Position numbers and translations under genes: made by a program. The notes under the pieces are model-generated. The model saw only the letters and a program-made list of their open reading frames with translations. It was not told the origin of the DNA and ran no database searches. From positions 1,488,001 through 1,552,000 of the forward strand of contig JAHWDD010000010.1 in assembly GCA_023897205.1 (NCBI GenBank): DNA of 64,000 nucleotides, read 5' to 3'. Origin of the DNA: Exophiala sp. HKRS030. Taxonomy: Eukaryota > Ascomycota > Eurotiomycetes > Chaetothyriales > Herpotrichiellaceae. This document shows positions 33,977-45,302 of this stretch, piece after piece; within the stretch, counting starts at the first letter, position 1, and each line of letters begins with the position of its first letter.

Positions 33977-36900
33977 GGCTCGTGAAGTACTATACGAGGT
34001 GTCTCAAACGACAGCGGATTCGCTCGGAGGACTCGACTTGTGACAATGAAATGTATGGTCGTCTTGATTCAGAAGTTCACCCGCTGTGCCAAACACGTTC
34101 TGGACAAGGAGACTTCAGGGGAGCAACGGTAGGTCAAAAGGGAATGGCTGTTCTCAATACGCCCACGCTGCTGAATGTGCGTCCGTCTAGGTGCTGAAGA
34201 GATTGCAATTTCAAGCTGGAATCGTAGAGACAAAGGATAGACGACTAAGGAGGCCAAAACCAAGCAGAGCTTTGAAGGGTTTGTGGGAAGAGGAGCTTGA
34301 CTTGGAGTATGACAGGATTTGCAAATCTAACGAAACCTACCGTGCAGTTTTATGCTCACCGTTCTTAAAGCCAAAAGACATGCTATCAATGCCGGGGGGC
34401 AGTGCCACGGTTCCTCACTCTGTATTCCAAGGGCGCGAAGATTATGGAAAAGACCTTTTTCCGCGATGTTGAGGTGTCGTCGACTTGCACAACCAAGTGA
34501 TTGGCAGCTTCATCTTGTTACAGTTCATACACAGGCCAAAAACTCACTTTGCCCACCGACAAAAGCCCAGCTCTGCAGTCGGTGGTCACTTCGTATAGAT
34601 TGACATAGACATAGGCAAAAGACATAAGGCGACCGTTGTTCCCCTCAGCCACGGTAGACGGTACGTGGCTTTAGACATGTCGACGGTGACAGGTCGACAA
34701 GGACAGAAATTCGAGGTACTTGTTTGCGGATGTATAGTCCGTCCTCGACAGGAGAGCCAGTCTTTGCGGAAACACTGCCCCAGGCATCTAATGCTGGAAC
34801 TGATGATGACGAGGCTGCGCTAGGCAATAGACGATGCTTGTGGATAATTCCAACACGCCCCGGATAATATCGCCTGAGCAATATGCAGATAGAAACACGT
34901 GGGTTGGCACATGACACGCAGTCTTAATCTCCAGTTCATGGCTCACCGACTCAAGACTTTGTGTCCAGTGTGCAAGTTAGGGAGATGAGCTTGAAATATA
35001 GTCATTCCTCAGCAAAAGGTTAAGATAGAAAGAGCCTCTCTCATCGAATCCAGGTGAGTGGCAAAGAGTCCTCGAGGTTAACGACTTGAAGATGTGCCAT
35101 CTTGTGTGCTAGAATCGGAAGCCTGCCATCCGATACTAAGTGAAGAGATCTGCCTGATTATGGTGGAGATGTGCCAAGGTTAGACAGGTACTGCTCAGCC
35201 ACGCCGGGTCAACGGTGAACTTGGGGTTAGAAGAGGAAAAGTCTTCCCAGAAGTCGGACTGAAGTTCAGAATTGCCACGATCACTTGGCAAACACAGGAT
35301 ATCATCTCGGTACGATCATGTGTCGTGCATCGAAACGCCGCAGAAGACGGAGAATTGCAAAATCGGCAAGGTTAAGTTATCCATAGAATTGAAGTAGAAG
35401 GACAAGATCAAGGCTCTGCCTGGAGCACCCATCCGAGTCAGCTTGGGCGAATGACTGAAGTCTGGTAATACTGATGGTCGACCGATGGGGCGTCATGGGG
35501 ACCTGTCTAGGCCAGGAGATACTAAATGATCATGTGCAATGCTGTCTAGCTTTCAATGCTGACGGATGTTGACGCCCAGTCTTTCCTGAGGATATTTCTT
35601 GCCTTTTGTCGGACATGTGACGAGGAATTTCCACCGTGTCACCAAGACGCCTGATATCGCTGTCACCGGGACTACGTTGCCGCCGTGTGTTCTGGTGGAG
35701 ATGAAGTTCGGCAAGATTGGGCAGTGATATTCTCAGGGTGAGACTTGAGTACCATCATGGGGGTAGAAACATTATCAACGCTGAGTTTCGGTATGGCTTT
35801 TGAGCCTAGCGACCGGATATGTTGGGCAGCCAGTTTGATTTGATCGACGTTTTGCATCAGTGAAACACGAAGGCGGATGGGTCTAGGTTGGGCAGACATG
35901 GTAACAAAGACAGCGACGTAGAGTGCAAGTGGGACGGGAGAGGAGTAGAGGCACAGGTCATCCGCTTGGGGTGGTGTGCAAGGGCAACAAGGCAACCAAA
36001 CCTAAGAGTTTTGTTTCCGATGAAATCGGATGTGCTGAGGCGAGATTAGTGCGCCCTGGTGATATGTATGTTCCGAGATGGTCGAGTGTTGTGTGCAACG
36101 AGGACAGCGGAATGGGGCAACTGAAGATGAGTGGGATGAGATGACAGCGATGAAGCAGAGAGAAAGCAGGCCATGAGTGAAGTCCGAAAAGTATAATACA
36201 GACATTGAACGGTGAACGATTGAACCCGAACGTAGATGCAATGTACCTTTTGGCGAGATGAAGAGAAGATATGGAGTCAACTGGCAATGAGTCGGGCATC
36301 GATGAGGTTGGCTTGGCGCGTAGTTGGATTGATGGTATCCTGATTAGGTAGAAGTAGTCTTTGACCAAAGGCAAAGTGTACGGAGCTATGCCGGTGGCGG
36401 TAGTCTCCTTGTAGGGATGCCCTAGTCATTTGTTAGGCGACTGAGGTTGGACGGAAGATGTTACGGATGCCTAGAAGAATGCCTAGACCGGCACTAACTT
36501 GGCTAAGTAGGTACAAGTGGTAGACTGCCGACTACAGAAGCTTGGGGATGCCTGGTTTGCTGTTGGACAAAGATTCGACGGGGGACAGGGGGATGACGTC
36601 GCCTTTTCCTTGGGCAGCTTCCGTGTAACTTGTAACTACGGAGTACCTGTACCGCTGCACCTACGTAGTTAAGTGACAATGTCACCTGAAGGAACTAGAT
36701 ATTTATGAGGCCATGATAGGTCGAGATGGACATTAACTCATTAGTAACTACATAGCTTAGGTCCTTAGGTACTTAAGCTATCCGCGGCTCAGGCTGCCCA
36801 TTGCCCTCCTGCTCTCCATCCTTACCTAACCAAATCCTTTGTTAGGGGTGACTAGCAGGGTGATAGCCTGTACCTCCGTATGATGTTCAGTCTGGAATAC

Positions 36901-37797
36901 TCTGTACAGTATGAATATACAGGCTAGGTGCCACCGGTCTAACTGGTGCGGGTTACTAGTTAGCTACCTCATTAATTAGCTTACTGGGTACCAATCGACC
37001 TGGCTTGTCAAACGGTGGGCCGAGGAGCCCCCTCGGGCCATCGCCGTGGGACAGAAGTAGCTTACAGCCTGTAGCCTGGGAGTGTCCACTGTACACTGTA
37101 CACCGTACACCTTCCACTGTCCACTATCCATTATCCACTATCCGTCGAGTGTCCAACATGAAAAACCAGTCAATGTCATCAATGTGATAATATTTCAAGA
37201 TCCCTCTTCAAAACATCCTCCTCTCTATTCCATTTGCCCCGAATCATAGACCTTGTTTGTCCGCATATCAACACGCCACATTACTTTTGTCGGCATCATC
37301 GTTCCGAGTCTTCTTCTTCTTCATCAGGATCCCACGTCTAGGTGACTGCGTACTCGAGTGGACACACATCACACATCTTGGGTCGCCAACCCCAAACCCC
37401 TCAGCCCCTCATAACAAGTGGCAGCGGCAGCGGCAGTGCCTAATCCTCCTCCTTCCTACTCACTACTCACTGCTCAATCCTCACACCTCACACCTCACAA
37501 CTCACTACTACACAGACCAAGAATACATAATATTACGGTCCCTCCCTTCCACACCTCCTGACCCGACCTGCACCTTTCTCCCAAGACTCAAGAGACAGGA
37601 AACAAGCCACATAGTCATTTTCTATCCAAACACTCGCAACCCACATCCCACTCTCGGTGCTGACTGCCAGTCCCATACTCATCTACTCGACGCCTTGTAC
37701 ATACCACGCTTCATTTTCTCAACCCATTTTCTCCTACGCGATTTCGCAACCCTCATGCCTCGAACTCTGTAAACCTTCATTCAACAACACTGTCACC
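33977..37797. other. Gene-free region and upstream region of the DUF8035-like gene
   Basis: No supportable protein gene. Minus-strand frames at 35672-35995 and 35958-36374 lack recognisable motifs. The last 400 bases before 37798 are C-rich with repeated ctcacacctcac-type runs, typical of a fungal promoter/5' leader pyrimidine tract. A tacggagta copy lies at 36637. Confidence 0.5.
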
Positions 37798-40311
37798 ATG
37801 ACGGAGAATCGCTATCGTCCCTCTTCCCCAGTCCGCCGGTATCCTGAACCCCGTGCCTCGACTGGGATGGTCTATTCCACCTCCTTCGATCCCAGCCGAC
37901 ATCAGCCTCGTACAGCATACGATCCCTTTCCCGTTCCTCGACCAAGTACTACTTATACTGCACAACCCATCAGAAAGACTTTCCTCGATGACCATCATCC
38001 TGGTGGAGGCGTCGTGAGAACCGAATACTCTGTCCGCCCAAGGAACAATTCTACCATTTCTGAACAACGCCGCCCCGTCTCCACATACGTACCCCAGACC
38101 TCGTCTCCACCGCGCAATAGATACCCCGTTATCACTTCTTCCTCCCGAGATGATCCCCGCCACCATCCTGTACCTATGCGGGAGGAGCGTTACCTCCAGC
38201 CTGCTGGCACCCAACCACGCCACCACCATCGACATTCTTCTGCCACCCATGCAGACCAAGAGCGGCTTAATCCCGTACGAGCTCACCGGCAGCCTGAGTA
38301 CCATCGACGCGGAGGTTACAATCAATACCCCTCGTATTCTTCCGCCGGTGCTCCACCTCAAGATGAAGGCTTTTCTTACACCACTCCGAAAGAGCAATTT
38401 CTGCAAGAGTCCGCCCGCCCTCCTCCACGACGGGATAGCTATTCTCGCCGCGAGCGCCCTGTGAGCATCCTGGGTCTCCAAGACTATCGAGTAGCCCCTC
38501 CAAGAAGAGACGGTCCTCCTCCTTCATCTTCACGTGCTCTCGAGAGGATCGAGAGAGACCCTCCGAGGCCATCCCGGGGCGTCGACAGTGACACAGACCG
38601 AGAACGAGGTTCAGATGTTCCGAGAAGACGCCACTCCATGCGAAATCAACCTGTTTTGCATCACTATCGTGATGATCGTGACGGATATACTTCTGACAAT
38701 CGTCCCGCCCCTCGACATCGACATGGTCGTATTGATGAAGAGGATCATTCAAGACCTAGCCATGCTGAAGAACGGGAAAAACAAACTATTCGTGAGCCAG
38801 ACCGACCTCGTGATAGAGATCGAGATCGAGATCGAGACCGAGACAGGGAGAGGGAGAGGGACAGAGAGAGGGATAGAGACCGTGAAACTGGCAAGGACCG
38901 AGAGAGGGACCGAGATCGAGATAGAGATCGGGAAAGAGACAAGGCTCGTGATACCGATCGGAATAACACCAACAAGGTCTCTGATGAACGTCGACCACAA
39001 CACAGTAGGGAGCAAAGTCCGGACAATGCTGGCCTGCGCAAAGGTGTGGCGGCCGCCGCTGGTTTGGCAGCCGCTGGGGGACTTGTCGGCCTTGCTACAA
39101 AAGGCTCAAGGGGTTCTCCCGCCGAAGATGACAGCGATGATCGTAAGGAACGCAAACACAGAAGACGACGACATCGTGATGATGATGCCGAAGTGGATAA
39201 TCTTGGTGGCCGTATTGACCGAGACCTGGCTATCAGCAATGGCGAAAAAGGTGATCGACGCCGAACAGACGCCAGAGCCGATGATCCCACAGAGGAAGTG
39301 GATGACCATCGTGAGAGGCGGAGGCATCACCGGAAACATAGAAGCAAACCATCCAGAAATGAAGAATCAGACACCACAGAATCCTCAATGGACAGAGAGC
39401 CTAAAAATCGCGCACAAAGTGGAGACAGGGTATCAGAAGCTCGCGGTTCTACACGCTTGCGCAATGCGACAGATCCTTCCCGGGACGATGAACGACTTCC
39501 TCCCGCTGCAGAGCCTCGCACAATCTCTCCTGGCGATGCCGAAGATACTCGTCCAAGACGAGTGCAGCTTGTCGAACCAGGTGAGAAGAAAGATGACTCC
39601 AAACCAAAAGGTATTTTAAAGAAGCCTCGAGAAGTTCCTTTCCCAGAGGACCCCAATCCTGAGCGTGAAGGTGTGGCACCTCTCAAGGATGCCACAAAGG
39701 ATGGCATCCCACCAAATGCACGTTGGACCAAGATCAGTCGTGCATTGGTGAACCCTGAAGCATTGGAAAAGAGTCATGAAAGGTTTGAGGAAAGGGATGA
39801 TTACGTCATCGTTCTTCGAGTCGTATCAAAGGAAGAGATTATGAAGTTGGCGGAGAAAACGAAAGAGATCAGAGGTATTTATAACTTGTTATATCCATAT
39901 GTTGATCTGGCTGACGCTCACGTGACAGAAATTCGTGAAAGAAAATGGCAAGCCGATCTCGAAGAGAGGCGCCGTAGACGTAAGGATGAAAATGGATATG
40001 ATGACAGCAGCAGCAGTGACGATGATGATGATTACCATCGCCCTCCTCTTGCAATCAACGCTCCACCAGCCCAACCTTTCGATGCCAGGACCTACTTCAA
40101 CCAACAGCAGTCAGTGCCTCAAAGGGTTGAGCAGCCTATCACTGCTCCTCCTCCCCAAAACCCGATCGAGGCCTTACCACCTCATCCAGGCAATGTTGCG
40201 ATACCGGGAGTTGGTTCTCGGCCGCCACCGCCACCACCACAACAAAGCAATACACCAGTGCCCGAGATTCATATCGACCAAAACTTGGCAAATTACGCGA
40301 ATAATGTATAG
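37798..40311 (+). CDS. Arg/Asp-rich disordered protein with DUF8035-like C-terminus
   Basis: Single exon, 837 residues from the ATG at 37798, which has good context (gtcaccatg) and is the first in-frame ATG. The N-terminal 330 residues are Pro/Arg/Ser/His-rich and predicted disordered. About 339-390 is a near-perfect Arg-Asp/Arg-Glu dipeptide tract. About 413-440 is an Ala/Gly-rich hydrophobic segment (AAAAGLAAAGGLVGLAT). Basic and acidic runs follow. About 636-703 is the only likely folded part (ARWTKISRALVNPEALE, then RFEERDDYVIVLRV, then IYNLLYP), which matches my memory of the DUF8035 domain of filamentous-fungal proteins. Function is unknown; RD/RE tracts are common in RNA-associated proteins. 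The end is Pro-rich (PPPPPP). Confidence 0.85.
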   Translation: MTENRYRPSSPVRRYPEPRASTGMVYSTSFDPSRHQPRTAYDPFPVPRPSTTYTAQPIRKTFLDDHHPGGGVVRTEYSVRPRNNSTISEQRRPVSTYVPQTSSPPRNRYPVITSSSRDDPRHHPVPMREERYLQPAGTQPRHHHRHSSATHADQERLNPVRAHRQPEYHRRGGYNQYPSYSSAGAPPQDEGFSYTTPKEQFLQESARPPPRRDSYSRRERPVSILGLQDYRVAPPRRDGPPPSSSRALERIERDPPRPSRGVDSDTDRERGSDVPRRRHSMRNQPVLHHYRDDRDGYTSDNRPAPRHRHGRIDEEDHSRPSHAEEREKQTIREPDRPRDRDRDRDRDRDRERERDRERDRDRETGKDRERDRDRDRDRERDKARDTDRNNTNKVSDERRPQHSREQSPDNAGLRKGVAAAAGLAAAGGLVGLATKGSRGSPAEDDSDDRKERKHRRRRHRDDDAEVDNLGGRIDRDLAISNGEKGDRRRTDARADDPTEEVDDHRERRRHHRKHRSKPSRNEESDTTESSMDREPKNRAQSGDRVSEARGSTRLRNATDPSRDDERLPPAAEPRTISPGDAEDTRPRRVQLVEPGEKKDDSKPKGILKKPREVPFPEDPNPEREGVAPLKDATKDGIPPNARWTKISRALVNPEALEKSHERFEERDDYVIVLRVVSKEEIMKLAEKTKEIRGIYNLLYPYVDLADAHVTEIRERKWQADLEERRRRRKDENGYDDSSSSDDDDDYHRPPLAINAPPAQPFDARTYFNQQQSVPQRVEQPITAPPPQNPIEALPPHPGNVAIPGVGSRPPPPPPQQSNTPVPEIHIDQNLANYANNV

Positions 40312-41478
40312 AAAGATGGTTCTTGTTTGGCATTGACGACTATACGAAGATATCTGCATACAACCTGAATAAGATGACGTCCATTTAGCGTGCATGCATT
40401 TCACGAAAACGATCGCGAACAGCCAATACAACGGGCATTATCAAATCATCAATGGCATTACTGAAAAGGTGTACAGTTTTGTATCCTATGAACAGCAAGA
40501 GTTTCATAAGAGGTTGGATTTCTGTACCAAAAGAGATTTGATGTGAGGTTGAAAGTTTACAATACAGAGCGCTTGATTACTATTTAGAAGAATGCCATCT
40601 ATTAATGTAGATCATCATGTATTCAGGGGTTATATCTGCTTTTACAACATGATTCAAGTATCCCTTCATCAGCCGTTCCACCTAGCCTATCTCAGAATTA
40701 TAAAGCCATAGCCTTAAACTGAAAACTACAAGAAAAACAACGTACCAAGTCGGCATTGCACTCACCATGACAATGACACGTGAGTCCAACTCGACAAATT
40801 CCACATTACAGTATATATAATTTTAAAGTTATCCGACCCCTCCTTAACCCCTTCTAAGTCCTCCTACTTGCATATAACACACGTGAGGTCCTCGAAATTG
40901 CGCCAGCCACAAAGGGGTGAATGAATGAATGAATGAATGAATGAATGAATGAATGAATGAATAGTCGAGCCGACTCGGAGGAGAACGATCAGGTCGAGGT
41001 GAAGATCGATCGCGGAGTTTCTCGATGCGACCACAGAACTTGCACTCTTGAAGGTGGCAACTCGGATCTACTCGTCAAGACACAAGGATTTCTTGACCTT
41101 GGTGCGTTGTCAAGGTTTAGGAGACGAATGCTCACTCTGCGCGAGAACAACTTGATACAGGCAGGATACTCGAGAGGTTTGGATGTTGGTGCACAAAGTT
41201 ACAGAAAGTTGCAGAATGCCGGAATGAAATATGCTTCGTGTATGATTTTTCTCCGATGGTGATAACACGCTTGATACTATAATAATGCTATATGTCTTGA
41301 TACTACATGACTTGATACTATACACCGCGCGGAACATTGTGGTTCGTATTGTTCCCTTGAGCGAGCTCGGTCACTTCCTCGCCACCATCATGGTTTCGGT
41401 GTTGGTGACGATGACTACTCCGGCGACGTTTCCGGCGAGGATCATTGCCATCATCACCATGTTGATGTTGATGTTTCT
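40312..41478. other. Convergent intergenic region
   Basis: Lies between two convergent genes and therefore holds both 3' ends. Small open frames (for example 40957-41262) have no coding texture. Contains the tetranucleotide repeat below. Confidence 0.6.
40918..40962. repeat. (TGAA)n microsatellite, about 11 units
   Basis: Perfect tetranucleotide repeat tgaa/atga, 45 bp. Confidence 0.95.
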
Positions 41479-43062
41479 TCACTTCCGGTTCAATGGTGGT
41501 CGGCCGATCGTGGCGGTTCTTATCCCTTCGACCGTGATCCCAGCAGCGGCTCTTATCCTGTCAACCTCGGGCCCTAGTTGGTAGAAGCTCTCTGGGTCAG
41601 AATGATCGGTCAGCGGCGAGGCGCGGAGTGGGAATAACCAGTCAAACACATTGGTGCCCATGACCTGTTTGAAGTTTCCCATTGCGCCGAGATCGAAGGG
41701 GTTGGCACCAGGTAGGGATTCGAGGATGGCGAATGTTCGTGGTTCGACTTGACTACGTTGTGGTTGAGTGTGGGCGGTGGAGGCAGTGTTACCTCGTGAA
41801 GAGGGTGGGGTGGACCGAGCGACAGCTGGGTGTGGAGGGAATAGAGCAGTGGACTGGGGATCGTAAGGTGTTCCAGTGTCATTTGGGAGATCGGGTTGTG
41901 TGGTTCCATCAACGTTAACATTGCGATCGTTGTTCCCACTGCCATCTCGATTCACATTGGGACCTGGGTTCCTTGTAGTGTTCCAGTCTTCACGGGCGAC
42001 ACTGATCTGACTGTCATTAACAACGGCGCCGTTCTGCCTCATCACCTCAAATCGCTCCTCAGGTGGACGGGGATAACTGATCAGTCTAAGATCAGTTCTC
42101 CGTTCAGCATGATATTTCTCCAACACGGGTCTGGGAACCAAGATTGCCAGATACCATACTTTGGTCTTGCGGTTGAAATTCTCGATTGTGGTTGAATTGA
42201 TGAATGCAAATTGCAGACTGCTGCCACACATGCCGGCAGTGAACAAAAAGAACAACGCCGATAAGACCAGTATTAATATCCAATGAACATTGATAAATCC
42301 GCTTTCTTCCTGTCTTCGCCTCGCGAAGAAATACGCCATGACGATGAGTGTGTTCAGACAATACAAGGCGGCCCAGAAAGTGAATTGAATGAAGTATTTG
42401 AACGAAGTCTCGGACACGATGCCGCCGACCCAAGGACAGAAATGGTCCATTTTAATCACGCACCGGCCGAGCTCACTGCAGTGATGGGCACGGTCAGGCT
42501 TGTAATTGTAACATGTGGAGCAGAATGGTGGACGGCCATCCCAACCGCAGACGAATACGTCTTTTTGCCAGAAGTTTTCCGCTTGGATGTGATGATTACT
42601 TTTGGCATCTCGTTGTCGCGACCGACGAAGGTGCCGCGGGGTGTAGCCCGGATGGTCGTGAGACGAATCCGACAGGCGAGATTCCTTGTTATATTCATGG
42701 CGTTCGGTTTGATCGCTCGATTTTGATTTTGTCCGCTCCTTCTCTAGATAGTATTGTTCTCCCCTTGGAACAAGGCCAGGATTTGTCAGAATTGTTTGGA
42801 TGAGTCGTCCCAGACATGTCAACAACAATAATAACAGGATATAGTATATTGTGAGAACAGCAATGGCGGCTCCGGTACGTCGACGGACAAGCGTAGGTAA
42901 TGAGAATGGCGGACTGAGCAGATAGTCAATGCAGACGTGTTTGGTGACGACGTAGGAGGCGTAACCGAGGATCGCGAGGAGGAAGATGGGGACAATTCGT
43001 GCGGTGACGATGTTGCCGGTCTGCTTGGTCATGGGTTTGACGGGTTTTATCTCCCTCATCAT
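41479..43062 (-). CDS. PFA5: DHHC-family palmitoyltransferase, Pfa5-like
   Basis: Single exon of 527 residues; the first ATG after an upstream in-frame stop is at 43062. Protein S-acyltransferase of the DHHC family, a membrane enzyme that attaches palmitate to cysteines of target proteins. Two N-terminal membrane segments lie at about 20-42 and 64-86. A Cys-rich domain follows (CSTCYNYKPDRAHHCSELGRC). The catalytic tetrapeptide at 206-209 reads DHFC rather than DHHC, followed by PWVGGIVSE. Two further membrane segments (about 225-246 and 256-278) and a TTIENF (TTxE) motif come next. The long C-terminal tail is Pro/Thr-rich and disordered. Yeast Pfa5 and Akr1 carry DHYC, so an aromatic at this position is a known variant and I expect activity. 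Convergent with the DUF8035-like gene. Confidence 0.88.
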   Translation of the reverse strand: MMREIKPVKPMTKQTGNIVTARIVPIFLLAILGYASYVVTKHVCIDYLLSPPFSLPTLVRRRTGAAIAVLTIYYILLLLLLTCLGRLIQTILTNPGLVPRGEQYYLEKERTKSKSSDQTERHEYNKESRLSDSSHDHPGYTPRHLRRSRQRDAKSNHHIQAENFWQKDVFVCGWDGRPPFCSTCYNYKPDRAHHCSELGRCVIKMDHFCPWVGGIVSETSFKYFIQFTFWAALYCLNTLIVMAYFFARRRQEESGFINVHWILILVLSALFFLFTAGMCGSSLQFAFINSTTIENFNRKTKVWYLAILVPRPVLEKYHAERRTDLRLISYPRPPEERFEVMRQNGAVVNDSQISVAREDWNTTRNPGPNVNRDGSGNNDRNVNVDGTTQPDLPNDTGTPYDPQSTALFPPHPAVARSTPPSSRGNTASTAHTQPQRSQVEPRTFAILESLPGANPFDLGAMGNFKQVMGTNVFDWLFPLRASPLTDHSDPESFYQLGPEVDRIRAAAGITVEGIRTATIGRPPLNRK

Positions 43063-44055
43063 GAGCGGCGGCAATGATCAGGACCGGGAGAACGTTCTCG
43101 TCGGAGCCAACGATGGGCCTCGCGTGGTCAAATCTTGTTGTACATGCATGGAATACGTCAAAGGAAATGATGGATCAAATGTCTGGCGTCGAAAAGGATA
43201 ATGGTCATAACATGAAGAAGTAGTGATGAGCCATGGTATAAGCCTGCCTGGTTCTAAGATATGGTTGTGTCAGTCAGTGCGGTGCAGACGGAGGAGAATC
43301 CAAGTCGTTAAGTATACGTCGTACTTGGAATTGCCAACCTTGGACAGTCGTCATGTTATGATGGTGGTTGAGTGGCTGCGGCCAGCAGTGACAAAACGGG
43401 CCGCAATCCACCTGGGCCTCTCCGCGGTGTTCGGATGGCTTTCGGTGGACCAAAAACCTGGCATTGCCGCATTTTTCTCAATCCTGAGTCGTTCATACTC
43501 GTCGCAAAGACGCCGCCTGGGTCGAACTGGGAATGTTAGCCGACTGGCATCTCAGGGGCCAGACGCCACGCATGGCAGTGGCATGGATATCAATGCCATA
43601 AGATGAACTCCTGATTCATATTTTCTGCAGTTGTGTAGACTCGTCGACTCGCCTTCATCTAAATGCAGGGGAAGACAGAGTCAGCGCGTAGATGATAAAA
43701 TATTCGATTTCAGATCATGATGGATTGTAAGAGAAACCGGCGTTCTGCCAGGCTCCAGCCGAATGACATTTAGAACGCATCACATTTAGAACGCATCACA
43801 TTGTAATTCAGATCTCGGCCGCCTATTCTGATTTTGTTGTTTGAAACCACGGTATTGTTTTCATTTCGTCATTCTCTGTTGCATGAATATGGCTACTATG
43901 TACTCAGTTTCCTACCCCACAATGTGCCACAGACTCAAGATAGTCTTGACCGTCATGGTAAGTAGCGCTATCCGATCCTCCAGATAAATATCAATGATGG
44001 GGAAAAGCCGCAGGCACTTTTGCTTGTGAAGACAATCATACTCAGAATCATACTC
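43063..44055. other. Intergenic region upstream of PFA5
   Basis: Holds the PFA5 promoter side and the transaldolase 3' end. No gene found. A 16-bp direct repeat (acatttagaacgcatc) is duplicated in tandem at 43766-43797. Confidence 0.6.
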
Positions 44056-45302
44056 CTAAGAAGACTTCTCGATCTTCTCTCGGAGAATGCCCTTCAATGT
44101 CACAGCGTCAGCGGCAAACTTGCTGATACCCTCTCGGAGTTTCTCAACAGCCATTTGTTCCTCATTGAAGTCGAAGCGGAAGTCGGCCTCGTTGTTGATA
44201 TAAGTGCGCTTGGGAATATCGAGAGACTTGGCCTCTTCGGCGTGGAGTTTCTGAGTAACCTTGTCTGTGGACTTGTGAAGGTCCTCGAGCAAGTTGGGTG
44301 AGATGGTCAAGTAATCGATGCCGGCAAGTTCGGTGATTTCACCAACATTTCGGAATGAGGCACCCATGACAATGGTCTTGTAGTCATATTTCTTGTAGTA
44401 GTTGAAGATCTGTTGGACGCTCTTGACACCTGGGTCTTCTGAGGCGGGGAAATCCTTTTTCAAGGCAGCCTTGTACCAATCGAGGATACGTCCGACGAAG
44501 GGGGAAATGAGGAAAGCACCAGCTTCGGCGGCAGCGATGGCTTGGACAATGGAGAAGAGAAGAGTCAAGTTGGTGTTGATTCCCTCCTTTTGGAGGATTT
44601 CAGCTGCCTTGATACCTTCCCACGTGGAGGCGATCTTGATCAATACACGAGACTTGTCGATACCTTGATCTTTGTAAAGCTGGGGTTGGTTAGCCACACT
44701 GTCGTAAGAACTTGCTTCAGAGTTAGAAAAAACTTGCCTCAATGATATGACGAGCCTTGTCGACTGAAGCCTGGGTGTCGAAGGAGAAGCGAGCATCAAC
44801 TTCGGTGGAAACTTTGCCAGGAACAATCTTCAGGATCTCCTTGCCGAACTCAACCAAAAGTCGGTCGAGTGTAGCATCAACTTGTTCATCAATTGTCTTG
44901 CCCTGTATTTTGACATAGTCAGTGTGCGTATTCTTCGGTAAACAGGCTGGAGGAACCACATACGTGTGCCTTTCCATATTCGACAGCAGGGTCAATCAAT
45001 TTGGCATATTCGGGCTTCTTGGAGGCGGCCAAGATCAGGGAAGGGTTGGTGGTGGCATCTTGAGGCTTGTATTGCGCGATAGCTGTGTCGAGTCAGTTTC
45101 AGATGGTCAGGAGTCAATAACAGAAGAGTGACCTACAGTTGAAATCACCAGAGTCACTGACGACGACCTAGCAAGCTTCTGTTAGATTCTGTAGATTCTT
45201 GCAAACATTGGATTGAAGTTGGCCACCGGGCGAGAGCGGAGTGGTGGGGGACAAGTCACATACTGTGCCAGTGGCTTTGAGTTGTTCAAGAGAGCTGGTC
45301 AT
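44056..45302 (-). CDS. TAL1: Transaldolase
   Basis: Five exons on the minus strand: 45264-45302, 45137-45167, 44964-45082, 44738-44902 and 44056-44679, coding 325 residues, the usual length. The cytosolic pentose-phosphate enzyme moves a dihydroxyacetone unit between sugar phosphates through a Schiff-base lysine. The N-terminus [13 protein letters not shown] runs across introns into VVVSDSGDF, then [11 protein letters not shown]. The Schiff-base Lys is K133 in [21 protein letters not shown] and [10 protein letters not shown] follow, and the end is [10 protein letters not shown]. The last intron (44680-44737) starts GCAAGT, so it is a GC-AG intron; using a nearby GT would break the frame. The other three introns are GT-AG. 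Two very short 5' exons (39 and 31 nt) are well supported by the conserved N-terminus. Confidence 0.95.

Noticed and set aside
35672..35995. 107-codon minus-strand frame
   Set aside because: Internal ATG start gives a plausible short peptide, but no motif, neighbour or splice partner supports it.
35958..36374. 138-codon minus-strand frame
   Set aside because: No recognisable motif; overlaps another equally unsupported frame.
37657..37797. Upstream extension of the DUF8035-like protein
   Set aside because: Starts at GTG with no ATG until 37798, and the segment is pyrimidine-rich leader-like sequence.
38745..39290. Ser/Leu/Arg-repeat frame on the minus strand
   Set aside because: It is the antisense shadow of the Arg-Asp tract of the DUF8035-like gene.
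43063..43074. Upstream extension of PFA5 to 43074
   Set aside because: The extension begins with TTG; a TGA lies two codons before it, so ATG at 43062 is the first legitimate start.
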